DNA of 64,000 bases from Piscicola geometra (lineage: Eukaryota > Annelida > Clitellata > Hirudinida > Piscicolidae): contig OX030958.1 of assembly GCA_943735955.1 (NCBI GenBank), positions 4,133,031-4,197,030 of the forward strand, given 5' to 3'. The translations under genes were made by a program, and so were the position numbers. Of the stretch, positions 30,101 to 40,749 are shown in pieces; the first letter of the stretch is position 1; every line of letters begins with the position of its first letter. A model generated the notes under the pieces. It did no database searches. It was given only the letters and a program-made list of their open reading frames with translations, and had not been told where the DNA came from.

Positions 30101-33041
30101 TTCAGTAATTGCTAAGAAAAAATCGTTGCTTTCAGTTTTTTAAAAATATTTTTATTTTAAATAGTATGATTTTATAATATTTTTAATAAGTATGATTCTA
30201 TAATATTTTTTAATAAGTATGATTTAATAATATTTTTTTTACAGTTTTATCATTAATTGCAAAAAGTTCAAGTCTTTTTAGCTTTTTTCTATGAGCCAGC
30301 TCTTGTTTCATTTTTGCTATTTTGAACTTAGCTCTCTTCCTTTTACTCTATTTAAGTTTTGAATCTTTTTTTTGCCTGAGCCGCTGCTTTGATGCCTCCG
30401 AAAGACGAGATCTGGCCATCTCAATAGGCTGCTGGCTTTTTGTAGAATAATGGATCTATTGACTGCATTCAATGTTATAGAATAATAGTTAATGACTAGA
30501 CATTTCGTAACACGCAAATTGATATTTTGACTTAGTTTTTAACTTTTGTCAAAACATATTGAAATACATATTTGTTTCTTTGTTTTTGAGTGATTTTTTG
30601 TTAAACTGACATACATGAACAAGTTGTATAAAAGTTATATTCCTAATAAAATACCTATTTTTTTGATGTTAATTATATATTGAACAGCGACTTCGTGCCA
30701 TACCTAACAACTCACCACAACCCTCAAAGGTCCCTAGAGAAAACTATTACAATACGCGCTCAAAGAAAATATGAATACTTCCCTTTTACAAAAAAGCTAG
30801 TATTTACAGAACAAAAAGGTACAATTGAATATTCCACCGTCGATTTTAACGATTGTGGCATTATACCTGGTGAGCTTATTAATATGAACTAATAGAAGTT
30901 TTCCTATAGATTTTGTCTATAGACACAAAATTTATGAATTAAGCTTTAGATATTTATGAGAAAATTTACATTAATTCATTTTTTAATTTTTTCAAAAAAT
31001 ATTGAGTTTAATAATTTTGAATGAAACACACCAGATGCATCAAAGTATCTCAAACTCCAAATGCCAGAACCCGATTGTGCTCGTAAGTAAACTTTTAAAA
31101 GTTAATTAATGATTTTTCCATCGTGTAATGTAGAAGCATTTCATATAATTGCAAAGTTTTATGATTATTATAATATTTCCTTGCTACTTCATTAAATATC
31201 TGAACATTTTCAGAATACCCAGTAGCCCGTATGTTCCTGTTATTTGTTTGTTTAGTTCAAATTATAAAAATTAAGAAAAACTTTTTTTAATAATTTGAAA
31301 TACTCAAGCTTGGATTTTTTCCAATGGGAGATGATTGAAATCAGACCCACGCAATTGAGACAAACGTCGCGCCTTTTCCAGATAGACCATCACATTCTTC
31401 TTGATAGCAAATAAAGACGCTAAACCGATAAAACTATATCATCTAAAAGCTTTTTTGAATATCATTGTGAATAAATCTTTTGTTGAAATCGTCCAAAACA
31501 GCTGATCCATCACCAGCACCGCCAGCCCCCAAGCCTGGTAAGAGCACTGGTATTCACTCATTTACATTAAAAAAGTTAAGCGTTGACGATATTATTGAAT
31601 ATAACTGTGAATCGATCGTTTCCTAAATGCTCATTGTATTAAATCATCCAAAATAATTGTACCACCAGCATCGACAACCCCCAAGCCTGACGGGAGCATT
31701 GGTATTCACTCATTTAAATTTATAAAAATTTCAATCGCCGTTAATCGAACCAGCAAAAATTTTAATCGAAAGTTAACCGCGTTTTAACTCAAAGTTTTTA
31801 GTATATTTTGCATTAGTATAAAATATTATTTAATTTTTTTCAAATTTAATAGAAATTATTGAAATTCTATCAATATTTTTTTATAAAAGAAATTCGCCTT
31901 TGAAGGAAAAAAAATGAATCCATAAATTTAAAAAAATACGTAAATGTCACATATCCTATTTGAGCCATTTACTCAAGCAAACAAATTTTTCTACATGTGC
32001 CCTGACAAGTTGACTAGACGTTCATATGGAACTTTTATTGCAGAAGATGACAAGTACTTACTTATTTTTTTTGGCACCAAACAAGATCACAATTCTCTAA
32101 GCCTCCCTCAGATTCTGTTCTATAACGTTGAATGATTGACTTAGTAATCATTGAGGTATCTTCCTCTTCAGAATCTGAAGTTACATATATTCGTAGTCTC
32201 TTTTTTGGTGAAGGCTGTATATAGTTTTGGAGATTTTCTCATCTTCTACTAGTTTCTTCAACTCTTTCATTTTTTAGAAACATTTAAATATTTAAATCTG
32301 GGGTCTGTATGATGTTGCAATTCTTAACCATGGGATTATTTGATTAATATTTCGCAGCTCCAATTAAATAAAAAAATTATTTTATGAAACTAATGAAATA
32401 AGCTGAGTCATCTTCTAAAGTGCATATTTCTTGTGTAAATTTACAAATGGCATTTAACACTATTGAACATTTTACGTATTTATCACCGCCTGAAGTTCCG
32501 TTGCAAATCTAAAAGAAATGCATTGTTACCATTCGTTTGTTGAAAGAAATTTAAGAGAATGTATCTGTTTAGTGTTTGACAATGTAACCAAAACAGTATA
32601 AAAAAAATTTAATTTTGATAAATTTAAATGCATAAACATTTTTAAAGGCGTTAATTTTTTAAAATTCTTTTAAAATGTTAACGGGCATTATTTGATTAAC
32701 ACGTTAATCGAAAGTTAACATAGATTAAAGCATAGCTCTAGTATTAATAATTATAATTGTGAACCAATGTTTTTCTGAATGCATATTGTATGAAACCATC
32801 CAAAGCAGAAGAGCCTGAGACAACCACCAAGCGCGCAAAGCGCAAAGGAGGTCACTCATTTACATTTATAAGTTTAGCGTTAACGATCATTTTTATAATC
32901 TTTGTTAATCAAACTTTTATTGAATGTTTGAATGCATTTCACAAATGGGCGTTTATTTTCACAGGTGCACCGGCAAGCGTCATCGCATCCACCAACCTCT
33001 TCCTCTTCACGTTCTGCTTGGTCCTCTACCAGCTCACTTAG
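24176..33041 (+). CDS. Secreted, probably GPI-anchored protein of unknown family
   Basis: Not recognised. Exons: 24176-24227 encodes a signal peptide (MVHKVILAFLFVVCLQT); 28292-about 28336 (ACQNPVKQKKCVII); about 29100-29354, whose 5' and 3' joins are unresolved; 29817-29916; 30688-30869; 31035-31082; 31502-31537; 32965-33041. The last five are phase-consistent. The ectodomain has scattered Cys (FEICLNYSYSYNN, CDKLSWDGHTLITCTM, IICNTFQMNMANAV, DCGIIP, PEPDC), then a Pro-rich stalk (PSPAPPAPKP). The C-terminus is GAPASVIASTNLFLFTFCLV followed by LYQLT and stop, a small-residue site plus a hydrophobic tail with no cytoplasmic segment. This is the classic layout of a GPI-attachment signal. The Cys spacing could be an Ig-like or Ly6-like fold, but I cannot decide. 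The first intron is about 4 kb and full of MITEs. Confidence 0.7.
25125..25481. mobile_element. MITE with about 120-bp terminal inverted repeats and 9-bp target duplication (Mutator-like)
   Basis: The left arm starts GGTTGTAGGTAATCTGCA; the right arm's complement starts GGTTGTAGGTAAACTGCA. The two arms stay aligned for about 120 bp, both reaching AACGTCAATTTA. The flanks are a perfect 9-bp duplication CTAGTTTAC (25116-25124 and 25482-25490). Long inverted repeats with a 9-bp duplication are typical of Mutator-like elements. It is non-coding and lies in the first intron of the GPI-type gene. Confidence 0.85.
25648..25799. repeat. 152-bp inverted-repeat element (MITE-like)
   Basis: The ends GGGCGGCGATC and GATCGCCGCCC are inverted. 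An inner GATCCTGGAGGG is repeated inverted near the right end, making a cruciform-prone unit. No clear target duplication. A degenerate relative is at about 21282-21370. Confidence 0.7.
25925..26080. repeat. Short tandem array, about 27-bp units
   Basis: Six or so units contain TGTTTTATTATAGCACCTTA or a variant with GCAAATTGACC. It is an intronic minisatellite without coding potential. Confidence 0.8.
28633..29041. mobile_element. TA-flanked MITE (mariner-like ends) interrupted by a LINE tail
   Basis: The ends TACCGTAAAGTACCA and TGGTATTTTACGGTA are inverted, matching at 14 of 15 positions, with TA at both outer edges, as expected for a TA target duplication. A second, more decayed copy is at 36828-37170. 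The LINE-tail fragment 28970-29026 interrupts this copy. It lies in an intron of the GPI-type gene. Confidence 0.7.
28970..29026 (-). repeat. Solo LINE 3' tail
   Basis: On the minus strand it reads AGAGCGCTTTTGTTCACTTA, then ATGGCGCTATACAAATAATT and a TGAT-type tail, nearly identical to the 3' end of the LINE at 11709-11785. It is inserted in the MITE at 28633-29041. Confidence 0.8.
31500..32860 (+). repeat. Triplicated Pro-rich stalk exon region
   Basis: The block around exon 31502-31537 (acceptor, exon, then CACTCATTTACATT) recurs at about 31655-31730 and about 32798-32880. The middle copy has lost its splice-site consensus. The third keeps an acceptor (AAAGCAG at 32804-32810) and could encode EEPETTTKRAKRKG with a weaker donor before GTCACT. 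Copies one and three are both phase 1-1. Confidence 0.7.
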
Positions 33042-34520
33042 GAATAAGAGAAGAAAAACTATCGAAATGAAACACTATAAAAATTCAAATTTATAAAAAA
33101 ATATTTTATAATCAGCATAACTTTTATAGCGCTTTTATTAATTCATGGTGTTTCAATCTTCACACTTGAATTAATTGTTACCATCTGTTTAGATGACTGA
33201 TTGTTTTATTTAATCTTTAACATTTCCATGCACACGCAATTTTAAAAATTAAATGTTGTTTCCGCTTTTGACGTAGCTTGAAAATTTGCCTCTAGATTCT
33301 TGAATAGATATAGATAGGTATCTTTTTCCTTTAGTTTGCTGATTTTTTCTCTACAACCTAAGAAACATTTTTATGTCTGAGTTAGATATCAGTAGTCATG
33401 CTAGCTAGATACTTCAATGGTTTATAAGCAGGCCTCTCAAGTTTATAGCTAAGCTGTTTGCTACAATCCTCAGACATCATCTTTCCAGGCTGTCAATGGC
33501 CTTACTATAATTATTATAGTGGTCATTGCACAAAGGTCAAATAAACAGCAATTCATTCGTATAATAATAATGTCCGAACATTATGGATGTCTGAACATTA
33601 TGGGCGTCTGAACATTATGGGTGTCTGAACATTATGGGTGTCTGAACATTATGGGTGTCTGAACATTATGGGTGTCTGAACATTATGGGTGTCTGAACAT
33701 TATGGGTGTCTGAACATTATTAAAAACCAATGAAAATCTAAATTTGATTCAAGCGCATTATTTCTTGATTATAAAATTTTACAATTATGTTATGCCAATC
33801 AAATGACAGTCATGCAAATTCAATTTTCTATTGAACACATAGAATGAAACCACAAAACACACTTTCAAAAAAAAAAAAAATAATGTATGAAATAAGTTAT
33901 GATAAAAATTTTCTTGATATCAACCACTCAACTATTCAAAGAGAATGCCTACACTTATTCTTTCTATTGTTATGCTTCTGGAAATCGCTTGCTGAAGATA
34001 AAAGCAGATGGAGGCTAGCTGTGCGCATGGGACTAGAAGCGGGGGAAGCAGAGACTCGTCGGCTTGCCAGTGGAAAGCGATCTCGCAGAAAATAAAAACA
34101 GCAGCGAACTACAACCAACAGCCAACAACAACCAACAGCCAACAACAACCAGCAGCGAAAAGTTTTTTCCAGCGCAAAAAGTCCATTGTCTAACTAGACT
34201 CAAGGACTCTAACACAACAGTTATGCTTCTATTCATTGAGTTATTGTAGCAGTTTAGTGCTTTAAATGAAGACAGCATGCAATCCTCGTACTGACTTATT
34301 GAAAGATTTAGACGATAACCGTAATTGTATCAAATAGTGAAACAAAAATTTTGTTTTGAGTACTTTAAAAATGATTTTTCCACTTTTCTCAATCTTGACC
34401 TTAGGTATTTTTAAAAACTATTTTTGACATTTTTAAAATAAAATCTTAAAGAAATAATTTAACATTTTATTATCATTATCATTCATTTTAAATGGAAAAT
34501 TTTATGTGAATTCATCCCAG
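33042..34520. other. Interval between the GPI-type gene and the glutamate-receptor-like gene
   Basis: It contains the 17-bp tandem array at 33571-33722 and a short run of CAACAGCCAACAACAACC-type repeats at 34106-34156. An unproven signal-peptide-like start is at 33945 (MPTLILSIVMLLEIAC); a stop follows directly and I see no donor, so it is not called as an exon. The missing 5' exon of the next gene may lie here. Confidence 0.5.
33571..33722. repeat. Tandem array of a 17-bp unit
   Basis: About nine copies of GGGTGTCTGAACATTAT with minor variants in the first units. The same motif occurs once in the MITE at 28633-29041 (GGTGTCTGAACATTAATGG), a likely seed. Confidence 0.9.
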
Positions 34521-36240
34521 TGCTGTGTGTTGGGGGTGTGGTAGAAAGTAAAGTTCGAGTGACAGCTATACTGGTCAGTCTTTTGTTCTTTAATTATGAT
34601 TAAGCCCATTAAAATCTTTAGAATACGTTATTAATTATATTATCTATTTATTTATTACTAATACATACTTTTTATTTTTGTCATAGTTGGAGCCATTCAT
34701 GTACATCAAAGACCCGGGAGTGTATGAAGGGTTTCTTCCTGACCTCTTAGAAAAAATATTTGGGGGAAAAGATTATTTTGAAATTAGGTGAGTTTTTTCA
34801 TTTTTTTCCAATCTTAAAAAAGTAGATATATTCTTTAAAATATATTTATGATTTCAAAAGTTATCTTTTTCATCGATTCATATTTAAATATATTGTTAAA
34901 TAAAGTAATCAAGAAGACGGGAAATATGGAATGAAGGATGAGACTGGAAAATGGGATGGAATGATTTCAAAACTGCTAAAAAACGTGAGCTTCAAAAACG
35001 ATGCATTATTTTGTAAATATTTATTTTTAATGTCAAAAAATCCTTATAATTTTTTCCCCATTTTAATAAAGTTTAAATTCAATAAACGTCTATACAGTTT
35101 TGAAATAATCCCATGCTAGATCCCAGTCTTACCCTTCATTCGATATTTTCCTTTTAATTAACTTTTTTATTTAATATATTTATATATGAATCGATAAAGA
35201 TAACTTTTAAACATAAATGGCGAGCGGGTTGGCTGGCGAGCGGGTTGGCTTAGATGGTAAGTCGTTAGACCTGCAACTTAAAGGTCGCCAGTTCGAATCC
35301 CTGTACAGCCAACCGTGAGCTATCATATACCTAGTGTATATGATGCGGTGATTCACGACTTATGTCGTGTGAGTGGCGCTTCAGTTGCGTGCCCGGGCGC
35401 TATACAAAACTGACATTTACTTTATGATACGAGTATTACGAGTCTAATACTCGTACACTTATTTCACAGGAAACTGATTTGGCTGCAGCCGATCTTACGG
35501 TGACGGAGCAGCGTATGGAAGTGATAGCCTTCTCCAACCCCTTCCAAACCACGAACTATGCTGCCCTTATGACTAAGGCACTGAAACTAAGTAAGAACAT
35601 TAACTCGTTCGATGATCTGGTCAAACACTTTGACATTAGGTTTGGAGTTGTCAAAGGGCTTCTCACGCAGTTGAACTTCAAAGAATCTCAAAGAGAGACT
35701 TACAAAAAGATATACTCTGATATGGAAAAGAATCCATCGGGTTAGTTGATTCTCAAATATCGATTAATTAGTTTCAATTATTTGAGCTAGGATCAACAAT
35801 GAAATACTGTTTTTTATGTGCCCCTGTACATGGTGTTTCAAGGATTTTGGGATAAATAATTGTGTATTAATACTCTATTTGCAGAGTCATTTGTCAACTC
35901 TACTGCTGAAGGATTACAGAAAGTTAGGAGTGCAGACAAAAACTTTGTTTTGATCATGAAAGCTTTGACAGCTGGGCATATTGCTAACAAAGATCCTTGT
36001 GATTTAACGGTGATTGAAAGCACGGGAGACAATTTGAAGCACGCGTTCGCAGTAAAGAAGAATGACACGGTGTTGTTGAAGAAGATAAACGATAAGCTGG
36101 CAGAGCTTGGAGAGTTGAAGAGCCTCGAAGACAAGTGGTGGAAGCAGAACTGCAAAAATGCCCTCAACCTCGCTCTCAAAAACGTCTCTGGGAACTTTGG
36201 TACGATTCTGCTAGCATACCTGGTCAAATCTTTCTTTTGA
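34521..36240 (+). CDS. Channel-less ionotropic-glutamate-receptor-like ligand-binding domain protein
   Basis: Exons 34521-34573, 34687-34787, 34906-34984, 35470-35740, 35885-36240 are phase-consistent; the 5' exon is not identified. The S1 half reads KVRVTAIL-LEPFMYIKDPG, YEGFLPDLLEKIFGG, DGKYGMKDETGKWDGMI and ADLTVTEQRMEVIAFSNPF, matching iGluR S1 up to the point where M1 would start. The pore region M1-M3 is missing. After a short linker the S2 half follows in the same exon: NINSFDDLVKHFDIRFG, then FVNSTAEGLQKVRSADKNF, PCDLTVIESTGDNL and SLEDKWWKQNC. The Arg that binds the ligand carboxylate in GluA2 (R485) aligns with the R of TEQR; the acidic residue of S2 (E705) aligns with Lys. No amino-terminal domain is visible. 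The C-terminus is FGTILLAYLVKSFF, too short for a normal M4, or AMVKEDP if a 45-nt intron at 36200-36244 is removed. Likely a secreted or tethered binding protein; function unknown. Confidence 0.85.
35243..35431 (+). repeat. tRNA-derived SINE with LINE-like tail
   Basis: The head 35243-35314 folds as a tRNA-like unit with a perfect 7-bp acceptor stem (GGTTGGC/GCCAACC). It has an A-box-like TGGCTTAGATGG and a B-box-like AGTTCGAATCC. The body runs to GGGCGCTATACAAAACTGAC, close to the LINE tail at 11709-11785. The preceding 35219-35242 is a partial duplicate of the head start. It sits in an intron of the glutamate-receptor-like gene. Confidence 0.8.
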
Positions 36241-36545
36241 ACAGCCATGGTAAAAGAAGATCCTTAGAAAGGAAACCTTTTCAGACGAGCTTGAACGTTT
36301 TTTTTAAATTTCTTTAGTTTAACTTAAGATAGTACTGTGTTTATAGTTTCGTAGTTTTCCTAGATGCATAGCTTTTTACAGATTAAATTTATATTTGCCT
36401 TGACCTTCCTGAGTTTTCTTTACCTTAGCGCTTATAAGACTATAAAATATTTCAAAAATAATTTTTTAATGAATTTAATATTAGCTTTTTATTTTAAAGT
36501 TTTCAATATAGTTCCTGTGATGGAAAAACAATATTTTGCAAAATC

Positions 36546-36598
36546 TTAGGTCCTAGGTCCTAAGTCTTAGGTCCTAAGACTTAGGACCTAAGACTTAG
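36546..36598. repeat. Palindromic CCTAAGTCTTAGG cluster
   Basis: Alternating TCTTAGGTCCTAGG, CCTAAGTCTTAGG and CCTAAGACTTAGG units form several nested inverted repeats within about 50 bp. Confidence 0.8.
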
Positions 36599-36827
36599 GT
36601 GGTTTGGATAATATTTTAAGGTCTCTCAATGGAAATAAAAATTCAATATTTTAAAGCATTGGCTTTAACAGGTGCAACTAGTTTATCAGTATTTTATGAA
36701 GTTAAACATCAATATTTAAAAACCTGAGTAATCCGTGATGAGCATAGCTAGGTTTAAAAATCTAAAATTTACAATAAAGTTCGAAATTATGTGAATAACA
36801 TTCCAATTGACCCCAGTTTGCAAGATT

Positions 36828-37170
36828 TACCGTAAAATATCAATATATTCGTACACTTTTAAATAATTGCTTTTCAAACATACGAAGTTAGAGGTCTTTT
36901 TTCAACTAATTGCCAAAAACTCTAAATCGGTCAAGTTTTCGCTATTTTGCAAAAAATATTAATTTTTTTTACTTTTTCATGATTATATTTGTCATTTTTT
37001 GAAATTTCAAAAATAATAGTATTATATTATTAAAATTCAGTTACCATAATTATTATTTTTCGCCATAATTACCACCATAGATATTCTAGTTTTCCAAATT
37101 TATGTACAAACTAAGGGTCAACAATTTTTTTTTTAATAATGGTGTACGAAATATATTGTATTTTACATCT
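36828..37170. mobile_element. Second copy of the CCGTAAA-ended MITE, decayed
   Basis: It begins TACCGTAAAATATCAATATA and contains stretches shared with 28633-29041 (for example TTCGCCATAA and ATTCTAGTTTT in the same order). The right end GTATTTTAC at about 37159-37167 is degenerate. Confidence 0.6.
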
Positions 37171-37708
37171 ATCTTTTTCAACAGTAGCAAAGTCATCAAG
37201 ATGCTTTTGGGCAATCTGGGGTTTGTTTCATGTTTTTCTTTACAACTAAGTTAGTTTTAATTTAACACACATGATTATTTTCTAAGAAAAAAAATAATTC
37301 TTTCATTCACAGATCACTGATATTGAAAAACTAAAGAAATGAAAAATAATTTTTTATTCGAAAAAACTTTTTTTTAAATTTACATCTCCCTCATAATTCA
37401 AATAAAAAATCAGAGTTGAATATATAAAAGTGCTGATTTAAATTTATATCTTTTCAAACTTAAATAATTAAAAAAACTTATTGCAATAAGCGTATGCAAA
37501 AGACTATTAATCATCAGGAGAAATTTCATGTATTTTCCAAGCCACTTGAGACTGCAATAGAAACTTTATAATCAAAAATTACTTTTTCAAAGAATCTAAC
37601 CCTAATTCTATTTTAGAATATTTTTCGTAAAGTTTTCCTTTGTCACCCCTGAGTATCATTTGAATCAAATTTATTTAAATCGGCAGTGGCATATATATAT
37701 AGTATAGG

Positions 37709-39603
37709 TAGCAACCGCCACGAACGATATGCAAATGAGCTAAAAGTGGCGAATTTCGTTAATATGTGCAATCAGCCCAATAAATTGCTTTTATTTAAGG
37801 TTCTAGCTTTTAAATAAAATTCAAATTGTAATTAAATGAAAGTTTAACCATTTTTTCATTTAAAAAACTTAATAAAAAGTAAAATTTAATTAACTAAGCT
37901 TAAAAAACCAATATTTAAAACTGAATATCATATCAAGTCAACTTTACGCTGAGGCATCTGGACTTTTTGAATCGACACCTACTTGTTCATTTTTCAAATT
38001 CAGAAACCAAAATATAATGTATATAAATGAATTATATATCATTAAAATCGTATTTGAATTTCCTACTTCAAACCGAATGCTAGAAAATTATTTCTCAAAT
38101 AATTAAACGAGAAAATAAACTTTAAATTTTTCCCTTTGAATTTTAAACTACTTTTAATAATATAATTAAAATCTAGCAAATAAATTCTGAAAGTAAATTT
38201 CCTAATCTTTAAAATGATATCAACTTCATTGAAAAAAAGTGCTCCTCCGTTTCTGATTTTTAAAATACAAATCATACGTATAGCATTTTATTAAATGTAA
38301 AGCGCATCACAATTAAGTTTTTGTTTTTATATCATCTGTTGAATAGTTATCGCCGTTTAAATGCTAAATTTCTATATTATTTAAAAATTCATAGTTATTC
38401 TTGGTTGGTTTATTTTTTTAAGTTTGATTTATTTACATTAATTTTATTGGTTCTTATGATATTCATAGCTTAGAGTCCATAATAATAAATTAAGCCATTT
38501 GAGCGTAACAACTTTACAAATGATAATTTTTTAAACTTTAAAATACAGTTGTATTCAAATGGAATTTTCTGGCCCAATCTGTCAGAAGCTTGGTCTCACA
38601 TGTATTGATATAAAAAATAAAAGTTTGAAAAAAAGTTGTTTTTATAAGCAATGGCCTAGTTCTAGAGTTAAAAAACTTTTTTAAAAAGGAACATATATAT
38701 TGTCTTAGTTTAGCAGCTAGGCTACCTAAACTTTAGCTGAAGTTTTGGGATGCCTTAATGACAACTTCATTTATACAAACCCACTGGTTTTATACTCAAA
38801 GGTGTGTATTGTTGCTAAAAAGAGAATAAATCTTTAAAAAAAGAGAAAACTAGGATCATTCATGAATTTAGAATTTCTTCCTCCATCTTCAAAAATAAAT
38901 GTGCCAAAAGTGTCTTTGAACACATTTTTATTTAGAAATTGTTCAAAAACAATACCATTAACTGTTCAATCCAAAAAGGAAGAATTATTCACTCTCGCTT
39001 TTTATTGTTAATACAATTTAGTTTTATTTAAATAATTATCATTCATTAAATTTTGTCATTCTCACTTTTTATTGTTTATACAAATTTCGTTGTTTTATTG
39101 AAATAATTATCATTCTTTTAACATTATTCATTTTCGCTTTTTATTATTAATACAATTTTTTTTATATATTAAAAAAGTAGACTTTCGTTTTCTATTCCAA
39201 CATAAAGTTTATGTGCTTTTAAAGATTTATTTATTTTGGTGGAAAATAAACGGTTTAAAATCTTTTATTTTATTATGAATTAATTTTGTTAAAATACTAC
39301 TTTCTTTTTTTTAAATACATGATCTTGTCAAGTTTCAACATTAAATGACACTCATCAAAAAAGTTATAATGAAATAACGTCCCGACGTCGTCCCGTCAAA
39401 CTTTTATGTATTATTTTGGCTTAAGCGTTGAAAATAATTCGCCAAAACACTCACTTTTCGGGAGTTTAAAAATTGAATAACTTTTGAACCATTTGAGATA
39501 TTTGGAAAATGTAAACTGATTTGAAATCTGCACTTCAAAATCTATCATAGGAATATTTTATTTTTTAAATTAATAAATTTTGAAAATTTCGTGGCGGTTG
39601 CTA
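37709..39603. mobile_element. 1.9-kb non-coding TIR element with 8-bp target duplication (hAT-like)
   Basis: Perfect 16-bp inverted ends TAGCAACCGCCACGAA are flanked by a perfect 8-bp duplication AGTATAGG (37701-37708 and 39604-39611). Inside is AT-rich sequence with no transposase-like ORF. About 38985-39175 holds three imperfect copies of a roughly 75-bp unit starting near CGCTTTTTATTGTTAATACA. Classified hAT-like from duplication length and end structure only. Confidence 0.85.
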
Positions 39604-40158
39604 AGTATAGGTATATGGCTGAAATCATAGATATCCAACAAATAAGTAGTATAGATACGCCCTCTGTATTAATCACCAATGCAAGAGACCGTCATTCTTC
39701 AAATACCCCAGCATAGAAAGAAAAGTATCACGTGACTTTGTTTATTTCTGTATCAAAAAGGGCGATATAAGATATTATAATTGTATAATATTAAATATAT
39801 TTATACTTATCAGTCGTCAAAAACTTTTGGTTTATATTTATATTGTTTGATTGAGTTTTATTTCTTGAAATTGTTAACCGAAAAATTGCAGTTTCAGTCT
39901 CTCAGTCAATCGTTTCCAGTCAATTGCATAAATGAAAAAGCACTAAAATGTTCAAAAAATTATGTATTTCATAAATAGTTTTTATACATTTTAAATATGG
40001 AAAAAATATTTTTATGTTTTAAATAAATTTTAAACAGCATTTAAATTTTTTATATATTAGGAATAATTTTACTACTTAACGTATGTTGGAGTATCTCACA
40101 AATACGTTCGACAAGTTTTCACTACGTTTACTTTATCTATGGCTGGAATTGATTTGAG

Positions 40159-40749
40159 TCACCGAGAACTTAGCTGTCTCTTGAGTTGGTCGATTAGATG
40201 CTCCTTCAGGTTGCTCTCTGCCGTCTGCTTCGCCATCTTTGACAATCATGAAGATGTATTTACAAATGGCTAAATTTGACATTTAAAAAGATTTAATAAT
40301 CACACTTTTTGGAAAATTCAGAGAGTTATGGTTAGGGTTAGAGATAAATAATCAATCTAAGAACTACCATGTCAAGAAGAATCTCAAACTTCAAGACAAG
40401 AATATTATTTTCTTCTTTAAGCATTTTCAATTGTTTTCGCAAGTTCAATACAGTTTTAGAGTTTCCATCTTCTTTTTCTTTAGCAAGAAAAAAGTTTTAT
40501 AACTAGTTAGTTTGAGCAAACAATTTGCACCAAAAAGATATGGAGTCTATACATATGCATCTAGAATCACTCACCCAGCACCCAATCTCCACTGTCGAAA
40601 CTCAAGAGGGTGTCTCCAATCTTCACCTTCATGTTTCCGTCTGCGTCCAGTTGGTCGTTTGGGCTGAGGTTGAGGTTGGACAAGGATGCAGCCTTTCTGG
40701 CCTGGTCCCTTTTTGGATTGAATCTTTTTGTAAAAAAATTGAATGGCAT
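40159..40749 (-). CDS. CBY1: Chibby homolog (CBY1), complete
   Basis: Conserved small coiled-coil protein that binds beta-catenin and works at the ciliary base/distal centriole. Exons in coding order: 40749-40575, 40477-40368, 40236-40159, total 363 nt = 120 aa (human 126). The N-terminus MPFNFFTKRFNPKRDQARKA with following ASLSNL matches the Chibby signature (MPFF..FSPKK..RKSASLSNL). Then comes GDTLLSFDSGDWV, then the C-terminal coiled coil LRKQLKMLKEENNILVLKFE with ILLDM, and TAESNLKEHL near the end. The human basic C-terminal nuclear signal is not obvious; the tail is LKRQLSSR. It is divergent from TOMM20, with 237 bp between start codons. Confidence 0.95.

Larger units (their letters stand above)
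36241..40158. other. Intergenic interval rich in repeats
   Basis: Apart from the palindrome at 36546-36598, the MITE at 36828-37170 and the 1.9-kb element at 37709-39603, I see no gene. ORFs here are short and not conserved in character. Confidence 0.55.

Noticed and set aside
31944..32135. 63-codon ORF between the stalk exon copies
   Set aside because: No splice sites or family resemblance, and the surroundings are repeat-derived.
33844..34095. 83-codon ORF with a hydrophobic stretch as the first exon of the glutamate-receptor-like gene
   Set aside because: No phase-compatible donor to 34521 found; the signal-like start at 33945 runs into a stop.
35243..35314. Functional tRNA gene
   Set aside because: The acceptor stem is perfect but the T-stem is poorly paired and the unit continues into a SINE body with a LINE-type tail.
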